Shown here in pieces: positions 21,768 to 32,451 of a stretch of DNA of 64,000 nucleotides. The stretch covers positions 3,162,001 through 3,226,000 of the forward strand of contig JARGXX010000068.1 in the NCBI GenBank assembly GCA_030374765.1, given 5' to 3'. Positions within the stretch are counted from its first letter, which is position 1, and each line of letters starts with the position of its first letter. Position numbers and translations under genes: made by a program. The DNA comes from Agarophyton chilense (Eukaryota > Rhodophyta > Florideophyceae > Gracilariales > Gracilariaceae). The notes under the pieces were generated by a model. It saw nothing but the letters and a program-made list of their open reading frames with translations. It had not been told where the DNA came from and searched no databases.

Positions 21768-23918
21768 ATGATGGAAGCCGACCTGACAATCGAGCATATC
21801 CGGCCTAGAACCGAGCAAGAACGACTTCGGGATGCAATATTTGAACTAGAAGCTAGCGACCACACTGATTCAACCTCAACTCCCACATTTTTTCAAGCGC
21901 TTCACATTGAGCCTGTGACACCCCTTGGGGGAAATGGAAAGTCAATCACGCAAGCTTATTCAACTTATTCGAGCGCAGCAGAATATACACCCACGAGTCA
22001 GGCAAAGAAAAGGGAGTATTCCAGAAGGGAGAGGTTGAAGGAAACTGATTGCCCTTGCTATAAACAGTTCCTAAACGAAAGCCCTGATACGGAGGAAGAT
22101 GGAAAACTGCTTCTGAAGGCTCTTGACATCATGACTCCCACTGGCCAATTTTGTAGATCTAGAGCTGACAAAGAAGGTGGAATTGAAAGTCTGCGAGAAG
22201 CAGTTCATGTATATTTGTTCCCCAAGGAGGGCGAATCACCCGAGAACGAAAAGAATATCTTGTATCTGCTAAAAAAGAATATAAGAAAAGGAAATTCTAA
22301 TGAAAAGTCCTGCATGGACGCCGTTCTAAGCCTGGTGTTCGAGAACATAAGAAACAATTCTACGAATGAACTAGTGCAAGAACGGGGATGTCACCTTTTG
22401 ACCAAACTATCACGGGATTCTGTGGAAGTACAAACTGCAATTGTTCATAGGGGCGGTGTACAGCTAGTCATCAACGCTATGGCGACTCATACCAAGACGC
22501 CAGGGGTGCAAAGTCGTGCTATTGGTGCGCTCTTGTGCCTTACCATGAATACGGCCGCAAGAACCCAGATTGTGGAGCGAAGAGGAGCAGAGATGATCTC
22601 ATGGTCTATGAGAGAGTTCCCTGGTCAATTACTGCTACAAAAGAATGGGGCCACATGTCTCTGCAATCTGGCCTTCAACTCTGAAGAAAATAAGAGGAGA
22701 ATCGGTAGAATCGGGGGAATACACGCTGTGGTCAGCGCAATGAACAATTTCATCGGGGATGCAGATTTGCAAGCAAGATGTTGTCTTGCTCTGAGGAACT
22801 TAACTTGTGGACTAAGAGCGAACCAATGGATGGCGGGGCGGTGTCAGGCAATGGAAGCTGTTCTCCAATCTATGCGATTGATGAAGTCCGACATGAACAT
22901 TCAGTATCATGGATGTGTAGCACTGGCAAACTTATGTGCGGAGGAGGCGGAGAATCGGGACCGAGCTGCCAATCTCCGGGTGTTTAAGGTCGCTACAGAG
23001 CTTTTGAGAAAGCATATGCTAAATTCGTCATTATGTGAACATGCTCTCACAGTGCTTCGCAATATCTGTACTCATAGTGACCAAAACCAAATGAATGTAG
23101 GCGAAGACGGTGGAATAGACCTGATTCTGTCTTGCATGAAGGTGCATCGCTTCAGCAAGAGAGTTGCTGAAAGAGGATGCTGTGTTTTAAGGTATCTATT
23201 TTTCATCAGAGCAAACAGATTGCGTTTTGCGGAGTGTAATGGAGTCGATGCCTTAGTTCGGATAATGAGAGATGGTGCAGAACATTCAGACGTCAGCGAA
23301 ACAGTGCTACACGCAATTGGAAATGCCGTTTACGATAACCTGGATAGCAAGCGAGCCGTTGGAAGACTAGGAGGGATTGCAGCCCTTGTCCAAATAATGT
23401 CCAACCATTTGGATTCCGCTACGATTCAGGAACAAGCATGCCGTGCTCTGCGGAATCTAGCGGACGCCGATGACCTCAATCTGCGACTCATAACAGAATG
23501 TGGGGCGATTGATGCTGTGCTGCTTGCTATGATGGGATACCTCGACAACGGCAATATCCAAGAACAGGGATGTGCGATGCTGATTAATGTGACGGTGTTG
23601 GAAGAAGGCTTGAGACAGATGAGAGATCTTGAGGCTCAGCTTGTGGTGACCAGATCAAAGAAAATGCATCTGGACAAGGTTATGGTGCAGTGTCAGGCGG
23701 CGGCCTTGTTGACACGGCTTAAGAAAGTTTCAAGTGCATCCGTTATGTTATCAGCAGTCCCCAAGAAAACAATATCCAGAATAGATACCATGCGGAAAGT
23801 AGCCTCAAAAGCAGCCCTCGTTAAGCGACCAAAATCCCACGTGAGGAAGCGTGCCAGCGATGATGTGCCTTACAACGGCAAGCTTGTGCGGCTGGTGGGC
23901 AGCTATGATAGTACGTAG
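21768..23918 (+). CDS. armadillo-repeat protein
   Basis: A 716-residue protein starting at the first in-frame ATG (21768). Residues 1-190 are low in known motifs. From about residue 205 to 620, tandem 42-residue armadillo repeats are easy to see, each with a Q-x-R/A-C-x-A-L-x-N-L core: for example G-A-T-C-L-C-N-L-A, C-C-L-A-L-R-N-L-T, G-C-V-A-L-A-N-L-C, A-L-T-V-L-R-N-I-C and A-C-R-A-L-R-N-L-A-D. The pattern resembles Dictyostelium and protist ARM proteins rather than beta-catenin or importin alpha; no importin-beta-binding region or F-box was seen. The C-terminal 100 residues are basic. A scaffold or binding role is likely, the partner unknown. Confidence 0.85.
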   Translation: MMEADLTIEHIRPRTEQERLRDAIFELEASDHTDSTSTPTFFQALHIEPVTPLGGNGKSITQAYSTYSSAAEYTPTSQAKKREYSRRERLKETDCPCYKQFLNESPDTEEDGKLLLKALDIMTPTGQFCRSRADKEGGIESLREAVHVYLFPKEGESPENEKNILYLLKKNIRKGNSNEKSCMDAVLSLVFENIRNNSTNELVQERGCHLLTKLSRDSVEVQTAIVHRGGVQLVINAMATHTKTPGVQSRAIGALLCLTMNTAARTQIVERRGAEMISWSMREFPGQLLLQKNGATCLCNLAFNSEENKRRIGRIGGIHAVVSAMNNFIGDADLQARCCLALRNLTCGLRANQWMAGRCQAMEAVLQSMRLMKSDMNIQYHGCVALANLCAEEAENRDRAANLRVFKVATELLRKHMLNSSLCEHALTVLRNICTHSDQNQMNVGEDGGIDLILSCMKVHRFSKRVAERGCCVLRYLFFIRANRLRFAECNGVDALVRIMRDGAEHSDVSETVLHAIGNAVYDNLDSKRAVGRLGGIAALVQIMSNHLDSATIQEQACRALRNLADADDLNLRLITECGAIDAVLLAMMGYLDNGNIQEQGCAMLINVTVLEEGLRQMRDLEAQLVVTRSKKMHLDKVMVQCQAAALLTRLKKVSSASVMLSAVPKKTISRIDTMRKVASKAALVKRPKSHVRKRASDDVPYNGKLVRLVGSYDST

Positions 23919-24029
23919 CCGGTCCCGGGGTGTAGCACCGGTTAATTCGTGGCTGAGGCGGAAGATGTTGATGCAAATGTAGTGTAGTATACAAATGTTT
24001 GTTTACGATGCAAAACTTCTGGTTTGTGG

Positions 24030-24872
24030 CTATACACTGGTTGACGAGCGACGGCGAGGTGTTGAAGGTGCAGATCGTCGGTCAGTACTTAAATATTTAG
24101 CCGGTTGCGAGGCAGAGCGATTAACGTTTCCAGAGAAGTAAATATTCCAAAACAATGAGCAAAGGTTGGCAAAGACAACGCGCAAGTCTGGGGTTCCAAT
24201 GTAGTAATTGGCAAAGTTTGCAGGTAACCAAAACACTGCATTCTTGAACCAAAGTGGCAAAAATTTGCTTGCGAGTGTCTTTCGGGCAGACAAGAAACCA
24301 CGACGGCATATGATGGCGTCATACACAATGTACATGATTATACAACATGGTTCCAGGGTAATTTGTTCGAAGACACACTTTACAAGGCTTCCTTGCAAGT
24401 CGTCGGCTGGTCCATACATGTGCATAGCTTCGTACCAAACAAAGAGAAAGGGACCCATGACAATGAGTCCGTATAATGAGTATCTGAAGAGTCTGTCAAA
24501 TTGAAACTCATAGCAAAGAGAAGTAGTTGTTGAGGACGACAAAAACTGAGCAAAGATGTCGGCAATAAAGAAAATAATGCCGGCTGTGATCGCGCGAGAA
24601 GACAAGGGGTGCAAATGAAGCTGCCGCTGATACAACCGCAGCGTTCGGCGAGAGATACGGCGGAACTCATGCGGATGGAAAGACGAGACGTGAGAAGAAT
24701 CGATAAAACTAGGAACAATGTCGTACAGGATGACAACAAGGCCTGTGATCAGCAGTAGAAGGCCTAGAGAACGTTTGGGGAAACGACATTTTCGGAGGGC
24801 GGAGTTCTGTACAACGGGGTGGGGAAGACGACCTTTCTGCGCGGTGTGCATGGCGACGACGGGAACAGTCAT
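24030..24872 (-). CDS. Mpv17/PMP22/Sym1-family membrane protein
   Basis: A 280-residue protein with four or five hydrophobic helices. One N-terminal helix lies near residues 38-52 (L-L-L-L-I-T-G-L-V-V-I-L-Y). The family domain runs from about 80 to 260: Y-Q-R-Q-L-H-L-H-P, then D-I-F-A-Q, R-L-F-R-Y-S-L-Y-G, a G-P-x3-W-Y segment, and near the end F-W-L-P-A-N-F-A-N-Y-Y and S-L-F-W-N-I-Y-F-S. The last two match the conserved W-x2-x-N-F and W-N-x-Y-L-S boxes. Members sit in peroxisomal, mitochondrial or plastid membranes and are thought to act as channels; the compartment here is not evident. The start at 24872 is an ATG. Confidence 0.88.
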   Translation of the reverse strand: MTVPVVAMHTAQKGRLPHPVVQNSALRKCRFPKRSLGLLLLITGLVVILYDIVPSFIDSSHVSSFHPHEFRRISRRTLRLYQRQLHLHPLSSRAITAGIIFFIADIFAQFLSSSTTTSLCYEFQFDRLFRYSLYGLIVMGPFLFVWYEAMHMYGPADDLQGSLVKCVFEQITLEPCCIIMYIVYDAIICRRGFLSARKTLASKFLPLWFKNAVFWLPANFANYYIGTPDLRVVFANLCSLFWNIYFSGNVNRSASQPAKYLSTDRRSAPSTPRRRSSTSV

Positions 24873-26351
24873 GTTCGAGGCGCGTTGCTCATTCTTGCGC
24901 TGCTGTGCGCGAGCGCGTCGCGGGATAGCCGGTGAAGAACGAAGGCTTTTGTGGCAGCGGGAGGATGAGGGGATGATGCCCGTGGATATCGGGTGGCGCG
25001 AAGATGGAAAGAGCCTACGGCGTCGAAGAGGAGTGGATTGTCTGCGGGCGGCCTTACACTGGCGAGAAAGGAAAAGCTGGTATGAATTTTGGACGCGAAT
25101 TGCGGCACGTCATGTGCGTGGTGTGTTAGGTGTCAGCAAGGCGCGACGGGGCAGGTTTCCTTTCGTTGCAAGGAAAAACGGCTTGCGCTCAATGCACACT
25201 GGCGTACGTAATCACAATTCACGAGGAATACCCAGCTGTGAACTGAACTTGGCAACGATGCGCTTCGATTAGTGCTGCTGCTTGCGTAGACGCGCCCGCG
25301 GTTCGTGTGGGAGTGACGATCGCTATCCTTTGCATCGCGCCTCTGGCTGTCCTTGATACCTGCCCGCCATGGCCCTGAAACCGTCTAGCTACAGTATAAC
25401 CGACACTATTGCCACGCACAAACACACAGTGTGACATAGGTAAGTTGTCCGTATGACTAGGAACAGATTGTCCCGTGCGAGAGCTGCCGATGCCCGACCG
25501 ATGTATGAACTTGCTGATACACAAAAGTCGCCACCTATACACCCACACAGCTATCGGTTGTTGGTTGGGTGTGCTATAACGTTAATCCTTAGCGCTTGGT
25601 ACAGTTTTCGCGGTGTCGGTCATCGTAAAGCTTCGGCTCGCGGCATCTCGTATGCCTCCAGAGATCACCTCGTCAACGGGCTGCACACCTTGGCCAAGGT
25701 CATCGGGCAGGCGCACCTTCAATCGCTGCCACGAAAAGTCACTAGGCGACATCATATTACGCTTGTCTGAGCGTTTGCAATCTAACCCTGGAAACAACTC
25801 TTTCAAGACGAAGGTAGTGTACGATATCTATCTACAGTACTGAGTACGAATGTGAAAGGCTGCCGCTTTCCGAGCTGTTGGAGGATGCCACGTGTTTTTG
25901 TGAACAGAATTAACGCAGAACAGACTGCAGATGAAGTCCCATCATGAGCCAATGAGCGGTGCCCTAAAACTGTTGAAGCTGTAGTGCTTGCCGGTTGCGC
26001 AGCAGTGCACGAGTGCTCGCGGCTGGAACGCAGCAAGCCGTGGCCAACTCCGTTTGCTCCTCCGAATGTTAGATACCGCTTTGTGGCTGGGGCTGCCTCA
26101 AAAGCCTCCACTCTCTGCATTCCATCCCGTCTTGTCTCGAGCCAGGTCGCGCTTTCAACCTGCTTTTCAACATCTGTGCTTCCCCTTAACTACCCCCCCT
26201 TATTGCTCAAGAGCCTCTTTCGTAATCGATCTACGCTCTCTGTGTTTCTGTTCTTTAGCATCTTCCGCGTATACACAATTAATACACGAATTGTCCTTCT
26301 TCCACTGTGCGTGCTCCACGCCTGCTTTAATTAAATCCGCCACCGTACATC
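24873..26351. other. divergent intergenic region, no gene seen
   Basis: It lies between the Mpv17-family gene (-) and PA200 (+) and must hold both promoters. Open frames in it lack family resemblance. A GTAAGT at 25440 could be a 5' leader intron donor, but no partner acceptor was fixed. Confidence 0.5.
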
Positions 26352-29300
26352 ATGGTTGATGTTACTACGGCTGACGACGCCGTGATCGATTATGATGAGG
26401 CTACTGCCCCAGAAGATGAGCTCATTGATGATGACCTCGTGCTTCAGCGCTACAACAGTCAGCTCCCGCCCAACTACAGAGCCTCCCTTCATGACGAGCG
26501 TCGCCTATTAAACCACGCCTTGCATACCCTTGCAAATGCCATTCTCACATCTCCGGAGGTCTGTCCCCAATCAGCACATGCATCCAATGACGAGCAGGCT
26601 CGAAGCGACAACTCCTTAACTGCAAATACTTTTGTTGCAGAAGGGTATCAGGCAGCTTTTGAACGCGATCTCGCTGCCTTAGAAAAAGGCGTTGGGCGTT
26701 ACCTCGACCTCAAACATGCCTTTGACCCAGAAGAATATCCGTTGTTTATCAACATAATGGTCAGAGGGGCTCTGTCCCCTTCCATTGACATGGGGCTCCG
26801 TTCCAAAATGGCTCGCTGCGCTTCACGAATCATGATGAAGAGACTCTGCGTCATCCCCAACGGCATTCCGTGGCGTCCCATCGTGAAGCGAATCACTGAA
26901 TTACACATTGATTGCATCGACGGCAGTCCATATATAGGCAGAGATGTCAGAGAGTCACACTGTCGTAATCTTGTGTCGCTCTTGACAAAAACCAGAAACT
27001 TTCTAACACCTGACGATAGCGCAGAAAAGATATGGAACGAGTTTGCGTCGGATTTGCACTCTGTTGATATCGATGAAAAGTTCAGGGCTCTTCTCCTTCT
27101 GTCTCACGTTCTTCCATCTCGGGGGGATTCGTGGTCTGGATGGGTGCCAAAGGCTATGAAAATGTGGCAATCAATAACTTGTTCTAGTGATTGGAACACC
27201 ACATGGATGAACATTTTTTCTAGATTGGCTCGGCACCAGCCTTGTGTACTTGACTGGACTCCGTACTTATCTTTGATATACAGCCGGATGACTTCTGCGT
27301 TCCCGCTACCTCTTGGCCCTTATGCCTCTCATGGTCAGATTGATCGTCATTGTCCTACTCACCTATACTTTTTGATGGACGGAAAGCATATTTCAATGTT
27401 TGCAACTTTTGCTGTTTATTCCCTATCTCCAAAGTATCCCGAAGCATTAAGCTATCTGGAGCGTTTCTTTACTCTCATCGCTAACTATTTTCACCCTAGT
27501 AATAGTGGATCTTGGTCAAGTAGTATCGGTGCATTCTTGTCGTATGTGGCAACTCACCTTTCGTCTCGTGTGAACGAGGAGCGTAAGGCTACAAACGCTG
27601 GTATACAGACCAGAGTCTTAAGTGGCCGCATTCAAAAAGGAATCGCACCAATGGAACATCGTCTCACACCAGAAATCATCGACAAACTTGTCGACATTCT
27701 ACGCCCGCTCATTCATCACGGATTACATTCAAAGGTCATGAATTTGTCGTTGCATTCGGCTACTGCGGCCAAAGAACTGGCATTGCTTCATCCGGAAAAA
27801 GTTGTTGAGCCGCTTCTTACAGAGGCAGCAGATGGTCTTTGTTCCGTTTCCTCCCCACACCGCACCTTCGCAGCGCTAAAGCTACTTGCGTCGTTGACAC
27901 CTGTTTTTTTGGATAGAGATATATGCCCAACGGGAGGAGACTATCTAAACCAGGCTCTTGAACTGACACTTCCGGGAATTGACCCGAACGATCTTGGAAA
28001 GACAGAATATACTCTAAAATTCATAGCGGGAGCGGCTGCGAGGCTACAAAGTATTGTCGAGGAAGACCACAGTCCTGGCTTTGAAGATTTTTTGGAGGAC
28101 TACGTACAGCAGGTTCTAGATCGCATATTTTCACTCCTGGAATCCCTTGAGGCGCCCCCGAAGAAAAACCGGAATGGTGTCTATGTGTCAGGTGATTCTC
28201 AACTTTCGTTTTTTATGTTCTCTGTGGCGATGGAGAACTTGTTTGGAGCCATACCAGGAAAGATTGCTGAATCAGCTGCACATCGAATTGCTCAAAAGCT
28301 AACCGGCTCAGCATGCATAAATGGAATGAAATATTATGGGGCCCTCGTTAGAACAGCGGCGGCGGCAGCTGCTGTTTCAAGAGGTGGGTCTTCAGTGTCT
28401 ATTTTTGTTCCTTCTCTCATTCAAGTAATACTCGACGACGATGAAACTGCCACAGAGACGTCTAAGAAATGCCTAGCTACTGTAAGCGAAACAGAAATGG
28501 TTTGGCGTATTCGTATGCTTGCCCAAGCCTGTCGAGGCGTAGGAACCGGTCTTGGTGAACACCTTGACGATATAGGATTAATTATTCGGCTGGCCACCGA
28601 TAAGTCTTCGCGTCCTATATACAAGGCCGGAGGTCGACTTCTTCGTGGTGTTCTTGAAGGACTAACATCCCTTCAAATGGAATTTGGGCCAGGCAAAGTG
28701 ACACAGCATGAGCCAAAAGAGGATGGTGGCATCTACGACTTTGAATGGCGTATTCCAACTGATAAAGAATGGAAACAAGGCGAGCAGTTGGTTGAAGTAT
28801 TTATGAAGCGGGCAGAGGAATTGTGTAATTATTCCCTTGAAGACGAGGAACTGAAGTCGTTTACTACAGATCGCGATGTCTTGTTCAGAGTTCTCAGACT
28901 GCTTCATGCCCTTCAAAGAGGTGGGCGATGGATGCTTGCAGGTGCTATGCCGGATCACTTCATGGCGCTCGACAAGCATGTATCGGGGAGCACTCCAATG
29001 ACAGTTCGTGATGCCCGTTTGACTCTAAAAAGACCTATTCGAGTTGGTTTCGGTGGTGAGCGACACAGAAGCGGTGGACATGAGTTCGCAACAAAAATGT
29101 GGACGAGATTGTACACTTTGATATCGCAAATTATAGAGAAAGTGGTCAAAACCCGTCCAGATGACGGTGCACTGTTATATCGCTGTCTTGAACCGATTGA
29201 GCTTGCCCATGAGCCATTCCGCAAAGGAGACCGAAGTCGGCAAACAATGTACGCCTCTCGAAGCTACAAATCCGCGTACAAGTCAGTCATTGCGGCAAAG

Positions 29301-32231
29301 CGTCCTTTCGGGTCTGAAGGAGGTATCGGAAGGGCAATGCCACGATTTATTGTTAAGCTTAGAATTGAGGCACATCATGAAATGCGTCTGAGCATTGGTG
29401 CTCGAGGCGGAGCAGGCGCCTTGGACACTGTCGAGCGCATCGTAAGTCAACTGTCGGAGATGTCTCTCAACGACTTTCCGCGAGTTCGTGCGGAGGCTAG
29501 AGGAGTCCTTACAAGGGCGCTGAGAATTGTTCGTCCACACATTCGAAAGAGAGAAATTCTATACACAATCGATCGCCTGCGGGATGCAGCTTCTGGGAAG
29601 GCTAAGGAGGAAAGTTGTAGAGCTCAGAAACGTCTTGAGGATACAGATATTGTTATGAAAACGGACGACGATGTCGAGCAGCCCAGACACTCGGACAAGT
29701 CAAAGACGACAATCAAGAAAAGCGAAGTCTCTTACGAGAAGATTATCGGTGCAACATCTATTCTGCGGAGTTCTGCGATTGCGCCAATGATTATGCGGGA
29801 TTGGTCTTTATTTTCTCTTATGATCCGCACCATATTGTTCGCAATGTCAAAGGCGGAGCGCGCTGATGGTGCAGGTGCTCTGACAAGTCTGTTTGCCAAG
29901 CTTTCCGCTCTTGTCAGGCCCTTGAGGCTTGGGCCACTACGATTACTTTGTGAAGACTTTCGCCACATTCCAAATCATGCTCTAACCCCGACAGAAGATT
30001 TTGACCAACGCGATAGGCAAAAGCATTATGTGGAGCTAAGCGACCATTTATTGGGCTTACTAAGCTCTCCGGATTCTAGCGCTGGCGGTATTTCATCGCA
30101 CTCCAAGCCGGGCAAATCAACAACAGCAGATGGAAATGGAACCCACTGGAAATCGCAGATCCTTATCACCACCGTTTTGTACTTTTTGCTTAGGGACGAC
30201 AGACCTCCTTCAGCAGCCGTTGCAGACTTCTTGGTTCGCAGCATGGTCTCAGATATTGTGGCCTTGCGGCAAGTTTCTTCACGAGCCGTTTTTCTCATGC
30301 TGGCGCTCGGTGAAAGAATGGAAAAGAGAGATTCGAAACGTAGCGGACGAACATCTCTTGGAGATAAAGAATGCTATTTCGCTGGAAATAGCGCTCTGAT
30401 GACGGTTTCATCTGTATTAAGTTCGAAGGAATATGTACGCAAACTCATCCATACTCTTGCCCTGGATCATGACGATGGTTCCGATGGAGGTCTTCGTCGC
30501 ATGCACCTGGCTGCCATGGGTGGAATTGGGCTTACATTTCTTTCTCGTACGAATGATGGTGAGTTGTGTTGGATAGTATATGGAGGGCGTCAATGGCCTA
30601 ATTCATGGCATCCTAGGTCAAAAGATACACTTAACTTGGTCCGAGTACGATACTACGAAGCCTTTGCTAGAATTTTCGGACAGAATTTCTATGAAGCCGC
30701 CAAACCAACGCTTTCGGAACTAGTGGAAACAATCAAGCTGAAACATGAACGGATAATCGAAGGTGTAAAGGACGAAGACGTGAAGGTGGTTGCCGGTGAG
30801 GTTCTTGCTGGGTTATGCCGAGGCTTAAATCATCTTGAGTGCAAGAACGAATCAGTACAGGCCACTTTGGAGCAACTAGCCGTCAGTCTTCTCAACGAGA
30901 TTTCTGGTCCGACAGGAAAAATCAACGGGGGCTCGATAATTCGACTGATTAGTACAGCAGAAAGGCACACGGTCGGATACAAGGTTCGTACTGGACTTCA
31001 GAGTTGGTTGTTTGAGAGCAAGCCACTCATAGTGGGAATGGGAAAGGGTCCCATTGCACACCTTCAAGCCAGAAGACTACGATATCTACACTCATGTGTC
31101 TGTGACATATCCGACCCCGAAGATCCGCGCATGGTTCGATTTATCAAAGAACTCACGAAACCTCTAATGGCGGAGGTCGGATTCGATCACGAATTGAAAA
31201 CTGTTCGCGAGGAAGTTGCCCGTTGTCTTGCTTTGGTGGCTATTGACATGCCCGATTACTACCGACCAAAGTTTGATGAGAACTTAGAAGAACTTCTGAA
31301 TCGTTTGAGAGCGATGGAAACTGCTCAGGAAGAAGAAACCGAGAATGAGATGGATGTTGACGATGACGGGAAAATGGAGGTTGAGAGCCATGACCAAGCC
31401 CAGATAGATGATCAGTTTAAGAAGAGCCGTTCAAGGCAACGAGAGACGCTTTGCAGGTTTGTTTCCACATCCCAGTGGAATGGTCGCGTACAAGGTTTTG
31501 AGAATTGTGTTTCCAAATTAGTTCCATCACTCTTCTCCTGTTACAATGATTCCAATCCTGAACGTGTCTCTCATGCTCGAATGTCGCTATCTTTCATTTC
31601 GCAGGGCATCTTTTCCGAAAAAGTTGTGGATGACATTGTATCTCAGATGGAGGTAATGGCGAAAGATCCGCGCTGGAAGATTCGGGCAGGTATCCCCGGG
31701 TTTTTGCAGGTATTCTCATTCACAAATCTATTTGGTTCGAATCCCGAAACCATGAAGAGAATGCATGATGTCGTTATTGAATTGCTTTCTGACACTAGTC
31801 TGGAAGTTCGTCAAGGTGCAGCTCTGACATTTGTGACCATCATAAGAGATGCATCTAGGGATCTCATAGAAGACGCTCGCAGCAAGTGCATTAGTATCCT
31901 GGACGCGACACGGCAGAAACGGCGAAGGCGCGGTGCGAAACGAGAACCAATGGATCCTGATTCTATTCGCAAACGCCATGGTGCCGTCCTTGGCCTATCC
32001 AGTATGTTGATTTCGAGCCCGTATACTGTGCCATCGTGGATGCCCAAGGTACTGGTTGAGCTGTCAAGTTGCGTGAATGATCCTCCTCCTATTTCAACAG
32101 ATGTACGCAAAGTATTCGCAGACTTTATGCGTACTCATCGGGATGAATGGCAACTGCACAAGCTGGCTTTTACACCAGACGAGCTTGACATAGTCTCAGA
32201 ACTGACGATTTCCCCTTCGTATTATGCATAG
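26352..32231 (+). CDS. PSME4: proteasome activator PA200/Blm10
   Basis: A 1959-residue HEAT-repeat protein starting at the ATG at 26352. The N-terminus is acidic and is followed by the opening helix L-P-P-N-Y-R-A-S-L. Length (human PSME4 about 1840, yeast Blm10 about 2140) and overall helical-repeat composition fit. The C-terminus ends S-Y-Y-A, giving the HbYX-type tail (Y-Y-A) that Blm10 docks in the alpha-ring pockets of the 20S proteasome to open its gate. An acidic loop at about residues 1656-1675 (E-E-E-T-E-N-E-M-D-V-D-D-D) is likely disordered. No intron interrupts this 5.9-kb frame. In other eukaryotes it promotes degradation of peptides and acetylated histones in the nucleus. Confidence 0.9.
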   Translation: MVDVTTADDAVIDYDEATAPEDELIDDDLVLQRYNSQLPPNYRASLHDERRLLNHALHTLANAILTSPEVCPQSAHASNDEQARSDNSLTANTFVAEGYQAAFERDLAALEKGVGRYLDLKHAFDPEEYPLFINIMVRGALSPSIDMGLRSKMARCASRIMMKRLCVIPNGIPWRPIVKRITELHIDCIDGSPYIGRDVRESHCRNLVSLLTKTRNFLTPDDSAEKIWNEFASDLHSVDIDEKFRALLLLSHVLPSRGDSWSGWVPKAMKMWQSITCSSDWNTTWMNIFSRLARHQPCVLDWTPYLSLIYSRMTSAFPLPLGPYASHGQIDRHCPTHLYFLMDGKHISMFATFAVYSLSPKYPEALSYLERFFTLIANYFHPSNSGSWSSSIGAFLSYVATHLSSRVNEERKATNAGIQTRVLSGRIQKGIAPMEHRLTPEIIDKLVDILRPLIHHGLHSKVMNLSLHSATAAKELALLHPEKVVEPLLTEAADGLCSVSSPHRTFAALKLLASLTPVFLDRDICPTGGDYLNQALELTLPGIDPNDLGKTEYTLKFIAGAAARLQSIVEEDHSPGFEDFLEDYVQQVLDRIFSLLESLEAPPKKNRNGVYVSGDSQLSFFMFSVAMENLFGAIPGKIAESAAHRIAQKLTGSACINGMKYYGALVRTAAAAAAVSRGGSSVSIFVPSLIQVILDDDETATETSKKCLATVSETEMVWRIRMLAQACRGVGTGLGEHLDDIGLIIRLATDKSSRPIYKAGGRLLRGVLEGLTSLQMEFGPGKVTQHEPKEDGGIYDFEWRIPTDKEWKQGEQLVEVFMKRAEELCNYSLEDEELKSFTTDRDVLFRVLRLLHALQRGGRWMLAGAMPDHFMALDKHVSGSTPMTVRDARLTLKRPIRVGFGGERHRSGGHEFATKMWTRLYTLISQIIEKVVKTRPDDGALLYRCLEPIELAHEPFRKGDRSRQTMYASRSYKSAYKSVIAAKRPFGSEGGIGRAMPRFIVKLRIEAHHEMRLSIGARGGAGALDTVERIVSQLSEMSLNDFPRVRAEARGVLTRALRIVRPHIRKREILYTIDRLRDAASGKAKEESCRAQKRLEDTDIVMKTDDDVEQPRHSDKSKTTIKKSEVSYEKIIGATSILRSSAIAPMIMRDWSLFSLMIRTILFAMSKAERADGAGALTSLFAKLSALVRPLRLGPLRLLCEDFRHIPNHALTPTEDFDQRDRQKHYVELSDHLLGLLSSPDSSAGGISSHSKPGKSTTADGNGTHWKSQILITTVLYFLLRDDRPPSAAVADFLVRSMVSDIVALRQVSSRAVFLMLALGERMEKRDSKRSGRTSLGDKECYFAGNSALMTVSSVLSSKEYVRKLIHTLALDHDDGSDGGLRRMHLAAMGGIGLTFLSRTNDGELCWIVYGGRQWPNSWHPRSKDTLNLVRVRYYEAFARIFGQNFYEAAKPTLSELVETIKLKHERIIEGVKDEDVKVVAGEVLAGLCRGLNHLECKNESVQATLEQLAVSLLNEISGPTGKINGGSIIRLISTAERHTVGYKVRTGLQSWLFESKPLIVGMGKGPIAHLQARRLRYLHSCVCDISDPEDPRMVRFIKELTKPLMAEVGFDHELKTVREEVARCLALVAIDMPDYYRPKFDENLEELLNRLRAMETAQEEETENEMDVDDDGKMEVESHDQAQIDDQFKKSRSRQRETLCRFVSTSQWNGRVQGFENCVSKLVPSLFSCYNDSNPERVSHARMSLSFISQGIFSEKVVDDIVSQMEVMAKDPRWKIRAGIPGFLQVFSFTNLFGSNPETMKRMHDVVIELLSDTSLEVRQGAALTFVTIIRDASRDLIEDARSKCISILDATRQKRRRRGAKREPMDPDSIRKRHGAVLGLSSMLISSPYTVPSWMPKVLVELSSCVNDPPPISTDVRKVFADFMRTHRDEWQLHKLAFTPDELDIVSELTISPSYYA

Positions 32232-32451
32232 ACTGCGTTGCACTCCACATCATTACTTCATGGGATGTAAGTAAAAATGCTTTTGGGTTTAGTAAACCAC
32301 GGAACGTTATGACACTGTTGACGCAGAGTATTGTCCAGAAGGAAACCCCATAACCTCTGTGAGAATCCTCGGCAAATTTGTCTGAACTGAGGGATGTCAA
32401 CGGTCGATGAACACCAACGCATCGACACTTGTTAGAAAGGCATGTCGGGTC

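Noticed and set aside
24718-25272. 184-residue plus-strand frame
   Set aside because: Antisense to the Mpv17-family gene start and its promoter; Arg-rich shadow frame.
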